Shown here in pieces: positions 58,801-64,000 of a stretch of DNA of 64,000 bases; positions within the stretch are counted from its first letter, which is position 1; the number at the start of each line of letters is the position of its first letter. The stretch comes from Mytilus californianus. Lineage: Eukaryota; Mollusca; Bivalvia; Mytilida; Mytilidae. The DNA is taken from contig NW_026262690.1 in assembly GCF_021869535.1 (NCBI RefSeq), positions 17,943,001 through 18,007,000 on the forward strand, read 5' to 3'. The notes under the pieces were generated by a model. That model saw only the letters and a list, made by a program, of their open reading frames with translations, had not been told where the DNA came from and searched no databases. A program made the position numbers and the translations under genes.

Positions 58801-61800
58801 TTCAACTGAGTAACGTTTAACATGAAGAACCAGGATTATATTCCTTTAGGCACATCCTCAGTTAGTATTCTTCAACTGAGTAACGTTTAACAAGAAGAAC
58901 CATGATTATATTCCTTTAGGACACATCCTCAGTTAGTATTCTTCAACTGAGTAATGTTTAACATGAAGAACCAGGATTATATTCCTTTAGGCACATCTTC
59001 AGTTAGTATTTTTCAACTGAGTAACGTTTAACATGAAGAACCAGGATTATATTCCTTAAGGACACATCCTCAGTTAGTATTCTTCAACTGAGTAACGTTT
59101 AACATGAAGGACCAGGATTATATTCCTTTAGGTACATCCTCGGTTAGTATTCTTCAACTGAGTAACGTTTAACACAAAGAACAAGGATTATATTCCTTTA
59201 GGCACATCCTCAGGTAATATTCTTCAAAATAGTAACGTTTAACATGAAGAACCAGGATTATATTCGTTAAGGACACATCCTCAGTTAGTATTCTACAACT
59301 GAGTAACGTTTAACATGAAGAACCAGGATTACATTTCTTTAGTCACATCCTCAGTTAGTATTCTTCAACTGAGTAACGTTTAACATGAAGAACCAGGATT
59401 ATATTCCTTTAGTCACATCCTCAGTTAGTATTCTTCAACTGAGTAACGTTTAACATGAAGGACAAGGATTATATTCCTTTAGGACACATCCTCAGTTAGT
59501 ATTCTTCAACTGAGTAACGTTTAATATGAAGAACCAGGATTATATTCCTTTAGGCACCTCCTCAGTTAGTATTCTTCAGCTGAGTAACGTTAAACATCAA
59601 GGACCAGGATTATATTCCTTTAAGTACATCCTCAGTTAGTATTCTTCAACTGAGTAACGTTTAACATGAAGAACCAGAATTATATTCCTTTAGGTACATC
59701 CTCAGGTAGTATTCTTCAACTGAGTAACGTTTAACATGGAGAACCAGGATTATATTCCTTTAGGACACATCCTTAGTTAGTATTCTTCAACTGAGTAACG
59801 TTTAACATGAAGAACCAGGATTATATTCCTTTAGGCACATCCTCAGTTAGTATTCTTCAACTGAGTAACGTTTAACATGAAGGACCAGGATTATATTCCT
59901 TTAGGAGACATCCTCAGTTAGTATTCTTCAACTGAGTAACGTTTAACATGAAGGACCAGGATTATATTCCTTAAGGCACATCCTCAGTTAGTATTCTTCA
60001 ACTGAGTAACGTTTAACATGAAGGACCAGGATTACATTCCTTTAGGCACATCCTCAGTTAGTATTCTTCAACTGAGTAACGTTTAACATGAAGGACCAGG
60101 ATTACATTCCTTTAGGCACATCCTCATTTAGTATTCTTCAACTGAGTAACGTTTAACATGAAGGACCAGGATTATATTCCTTTAGGACACATCCTCAGTT
60201 AGTATTCTTCAACTGAGTAACGTTTAACACGAAGGACCAGGATTATATTTCTTTAGGCACATCCTCAGTTAGTATTCTTCAACTGAGTAACGTTAAACAT
60301 GAAGGACCAGGATTATATTCCTTTAAGTACATCCTCAGTTAGTATTCTTCAACTGAGTAACGTTTAATATGAAGAACCAGGATTATATTCCTTTAGGCAC
60401 CTCCTCAGTAAGTATTCTTCAGCTGAGTAACGTTAAACATGAAGGACCAGGATTATATTCCTTTAAGTACATCCTCAGTTAGTATTCTTCAACTGAGTAA
60501 CGTTTAACATGAAGGACCAGGATTATATTCCTTTAGGCACATCCTCAGTTAGTATTCTTCAACTGAGTAACGTTTAACATGAAGGACCAGGATTATATTC
60601 CTTTAGGCACATCCTCAGTTAGTATTCTTCAACTGAGTAACGTTTAACATGAAGACCAGGATTATATTCCTTTAGGACACATCCTCATTTAGTATTCTTC
60701 AACTGAGTAACGTTTAACATGAAGGACCAGGATTATAATCTATAAGAACACATCCTACGTTAGTATTCTTCAACTGAGTAAGTTTAACACGAAGGACCAG
60801 GATTATATTTCTTAAGGCACATCCTCAGTTAGTATTCTTCAACTGAGTAACGTTTAAAATGAAGAACCAGGATTATATTCCTTTAGGTACATCCTCAGGT
60901 AATATTCTACAACTGTGCAACTCTTTACATGAAGAACCAGGATTATATACCTTTAGGACACATCCTCAGTTAGTATTCTTCAACTGAGTAACGTTTAATA
61001 TGAAGAACCAGGATTGTATTCCTTTAGGTACATCCTCAGTTAGTATTCTTCAGCTGAGTAACGTTAAACATGAAGGACCAGGATTATATTCCTTTAAGTA
61101 CATCCTCAGTTAGTATTCTTCAACTGAGTAACGTTTAACATGAAGAACCAGGATTATATTCCTTTAGGTACATCCTCAGGTAGTATTCTTCAACTGAGTA
61201 ACGTTTAACATGGAGAACCAGGATTATATTCCTTTAGGACACATCTTCAGTTAGTATTCTTCAACTGAGTAACGTTTAACATGAAGGACCAGGATTATAT
61301 TCCTTTAGGCATATCTTCAGTTAGTATTCTTCAACTGAGTAACGTTTAACATGAAGAACCAGGATTATATTCCTTTAGGCACATCTTCAGTTAGTATTTT
61401 TCAACTGAGTAACGTTTAACATGAAGGACAAGGATTATATTCCTTTAGGACACATCCTCATTTAGTATTCTACAACTGAGTAACGTTTAACATGACGGAC
61501 CAGTATTATATTCCTTTAGGACACATCCTCAGTTAGTATTCTTCAACTGAGTAACGTTTAACATGAAGAACCAGGATTATATTCCTTTAGGACACATCCT
61601 CAGTTAGTATTCTTCAACTGAGTAATGTTTAACATGAAGAACCAGGATTGTATTCCTTTAGGCAAATCTTCAGTTAGTATTTATCAACTGAGTAACGTTT
61701 AACATGAAGAACCAGGATTATAAGCCTTTAGGACACATCCTCAGTTAGTATTCTTCAACTGAGTAACGTTTAACATGAAGGACCAGGATTATATTCCTTT

Positions 61801-64000
61801 AGGTACATCCTCGGTTAGTATTCTTCAACTGAGTAACGTTTAACACGAAGAACAAGGATTATATTCCTTTAGGCACATCCTCAGGTAATATTCTTCAAAA
61901 TAGTAACGTTTAACATGAAGAACCAGGATTATATTCCTTAAGGACACATCCTCAGTTAGTATTCTACAACTGAGTAACGTTTAACATGAAGAACCAGGAT
62001 TACATTTCTTTAGTCACATCCTCAGTTAGTATTCTTCAACTGAGTAACGTTTAACATGAAGAACCAGGATTATATTCCTTTAGTCACATCCTCAGTTAGT
62101 ATTCTTCAACTGAGTAACGTTTAACATGAAGGACCAGGATTATATTCCTTTAAGTACATCCTCAGTTAGTATTCTTTAACTGAGTAACGTTTAATATGAA
62201 GAACCAGGATTATATTCCTTTAGGCACCTCCTCAGTTAGTATTCTTCAGCTGAGTAACGTTAAACATGAAGGACCAGGATTATATTCCTTTAAGTACATC
62301 CTCAGTTAGTATTCTTCAACTGAGTAACGTTTAACATGAAGAACCAGAATTATATTCCTTTAGGTACATCCTCAGGTAGTATTCTTCAACTGAGTAACGT
62401 TTAACATGGAGAACCAGGATTATATTCCTTTAGGACACATCCTCAGTTAGTATTCTTCAACTGAGTAACGTTTAACATGAAGAACCAGGATTATATTCCT
62501 TTAGGCACATCCTCAGTTAGTATTCTTCAACTGAGTAACGTTTAACATGAAGGACTAGGATTATATTCCTTTAAGAGACATCCTCAGTTAGTATTCTTCA
62601 ACTGAGTAACGTTTAACATGAAGGACCAGGATTATATTCCTTAAGGCACATCCTCAGTTAGTATTCTACAACTGAGTAACGTTTAACATGAAGGACCAGG
62701 ATTATATTGCTTTAGGCATATCTTCAGTTAGTATTCTTCAACTGAGTAACGTTTAACACGAAGGACCAGGATTATATTCCTTTAGGCACATCCTCAGGTA
62801 ATATTCTTCAAATGAGTAACGTTTAACATGAAGGACCAGGATTATATTCCTTTAGGCACATCCTCAGTTAGTATTCTTCAACTGAGTAACGTTTAACATG
62901 AAGAACCAGGATTATATTCCTTTAGGCACATCCTCAGTTAGTATTCTTCAACTGAGTAACGTTTAACATGAAGAACCAGGATTATATTCCTTTAGGGACA
63001 TCGTCAGGTAATATTCTTCAACTGAGTAACGTTTAACATGAAGGACCAGGATTATATTCCTTTAGGCACATCCTCATTTAGTATTCTTCAACTGAGTAAC
63101 GTTTAACATGAAGAACCAGGATTATATTCCTTTAGGCACATCCTCAGTTAGTATTCTTCAACTGAGTAACGTTTAACATGAAGGACCAGGATTATATTCC
63201 TTTAGGACACATCCTCAGTTAGTATTCTTCAACTGAGAAACGTTTAACACGAAGGACCAGGATTATATTTCTTTAGGCACATCCTCAGTTAGTATTCTTC
63301 AACTGAGTAACGTTTAACATGAAGAACCAGGATTATATTCCTTTAGGCACATCCTCAGGTAATATTCTACAACTGTGCAACTCTTAACATGAAGAACCAG
63401 GTTTATATTCCTTTAGGACACATCCTCAGTTAGTATTCTTCAACTGAGTAACGTTTAACATGAAGAACCAGGATTATATTCCTTTAGGCACATCCTCAGT
63501 TAGTATTCTTCAACTGAGTAACGTTTAACATGAAGGACCAGGATTATATTCCTTTAGGACACATCCTCAGTTAGTGTTCTTCAACTGAGTAACGTTTAAC
63601 ATGAAGGACCAGGATTATATTCCTTTGGGACACATCCTCAGTTAGTATTCTTCAACTGAGTAACGTTTAACACGAAGGACCAGGATTATATTTCTTTAAG
63701 CACATCCTCAGTTAGTATTCTTCAACTGAGTAACGTTTAACACGAAGGACCAGGATTATATTCTTTTAGGCACATCCTCATTTAGTATTCTTCAACTGAG
63801 TAACGTTTAACATGAAGGACCAGGATTATATTCCTTTAGGACACATCCTCAGTTAGTATTCTTCAACTGAGTAACGTTTAACATGAAGAACCAGGATTAT
63901 ATTCCTTTAGGCACATCCTCAGTTAGTATTCTTCAACTGAGTAACGTTTAACACGAAGGACTAGGATTATATTCCTTTAGGACACATCCTCAGTTAGTAT
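49880..64000. repeat. 70/71-bp satellite array (~200 copies), continuing past the right edge
   Basis: Every unit has 'taacatgaag.accaggatta', 'tattcctttagg', '(a)cacatcctcagttagtatt' and 'cttcaactgagtaacgtt'. Units are 70 bp with 'ggcacatcc' and 71 bp with 'ggacacatcc'. CTCAGTT and AACTGAG in each unit form a stem-loop with 10-base loop. The leftmost units carry an 'aactgtgcaactctt' variant that reappears inside near 52190, 60910 and 63370. Stops occur in all frames, so it is non-coding. Higher-order duplication is evident (see findings). Confidence 0.95.

Noticed and set aside
49880..64000. CRISPR-like regular repeats
   Set aside because: Units are contiguous with no unique spacers and the context is a spliced eukaryotic genome; it is a tandem satellite.

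Overview
The window is AT-rich, intron- and repeat-dominated metazoan DNA. Several dispersed sequences match, from memory, repeats that are very common in marine mussels (Mytilus-type bivalves): the 'agatgtggtat..ttgccaatgagacaa' repeat at 1.63, 5.59, 13.3, 38.9 and 42.5 kb, the 'gaggcgaaagatacc' repeat at 20.1, 41.3 and 49.6 kb, and a tRNA-derived SINE at 48.0 kb. No species can be fixed without a search.

Only two host genes can be supported, both by spliced exons on the + strand. (1) 1.34-6.95 kb: the last three coding exons of an alkaline ceramidase (ACER3-like), including the zinc-binding HAWWH motif; the 5' part lies off the left edge. (2) 37.11-40.61 kb: a complete four-exon gene for a 305-residue type II membrane protein with a C-terminal TNF homology domain. 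An isolated candidate first exon at 23.32-23.43 kb is weak.

The rest is mobile or tandem DNA. 0-9.2 kb: MITEs in and around the ceramidase gene, including a TTAA-flanked composite with two 470-bp copies (3.08-4.90 kb), a Harbinger-like MITE with TAA target duplication (6.13-6.62 kb) and a piggyBac-like MITE (8.50-9.17 kb). 9.2-15.9 kb: non-coding, with a 158-bp foldback and a small perfect palindrome. 16.0-20.1 kb: an almost intact non-LTR retrotransposon (2A-like peptide, PHD finger, endonuclease, reverse transcriptase; two 1-nt frameshifts) inserted into a 122-bp satellite. 21.0-25.3 kb: a second, badly decayed LINE broken by insertions. 26.2-28.6 kb: remains of another reverse-transcriptase element split by a 595-bp MITE. 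30.8-32.4 kb: a ~123-bp minisatellite with dimeric higher-order structure, followed by a 186-bp long hairpin. 33.1-35.3 kb: a 160-bp tandem repeat interrupted by a 1,565-bp non-autonomous hAT element with perfect 8-bp target duplication. 43.2-48.2 kb: a nest of inverted repeats, a TA-flanked MITE, a pearl-like tandem-core element and a SINE. 49.9-64.0 kb and beyond: about 200 copies of a 70/71-bp satellite whose unit carries a 7-bp-arm stem-loop and which shows 13/14-monomer and ~2.81-kb higher-order duplication.

The strongest leads for undescribed biology are the 14-kb hairpin-bearing satellite, the group of long foldback palindromes with short GC-rich centres, the TTAA composite element, and the LINE's signal/2A-like N-terminus.
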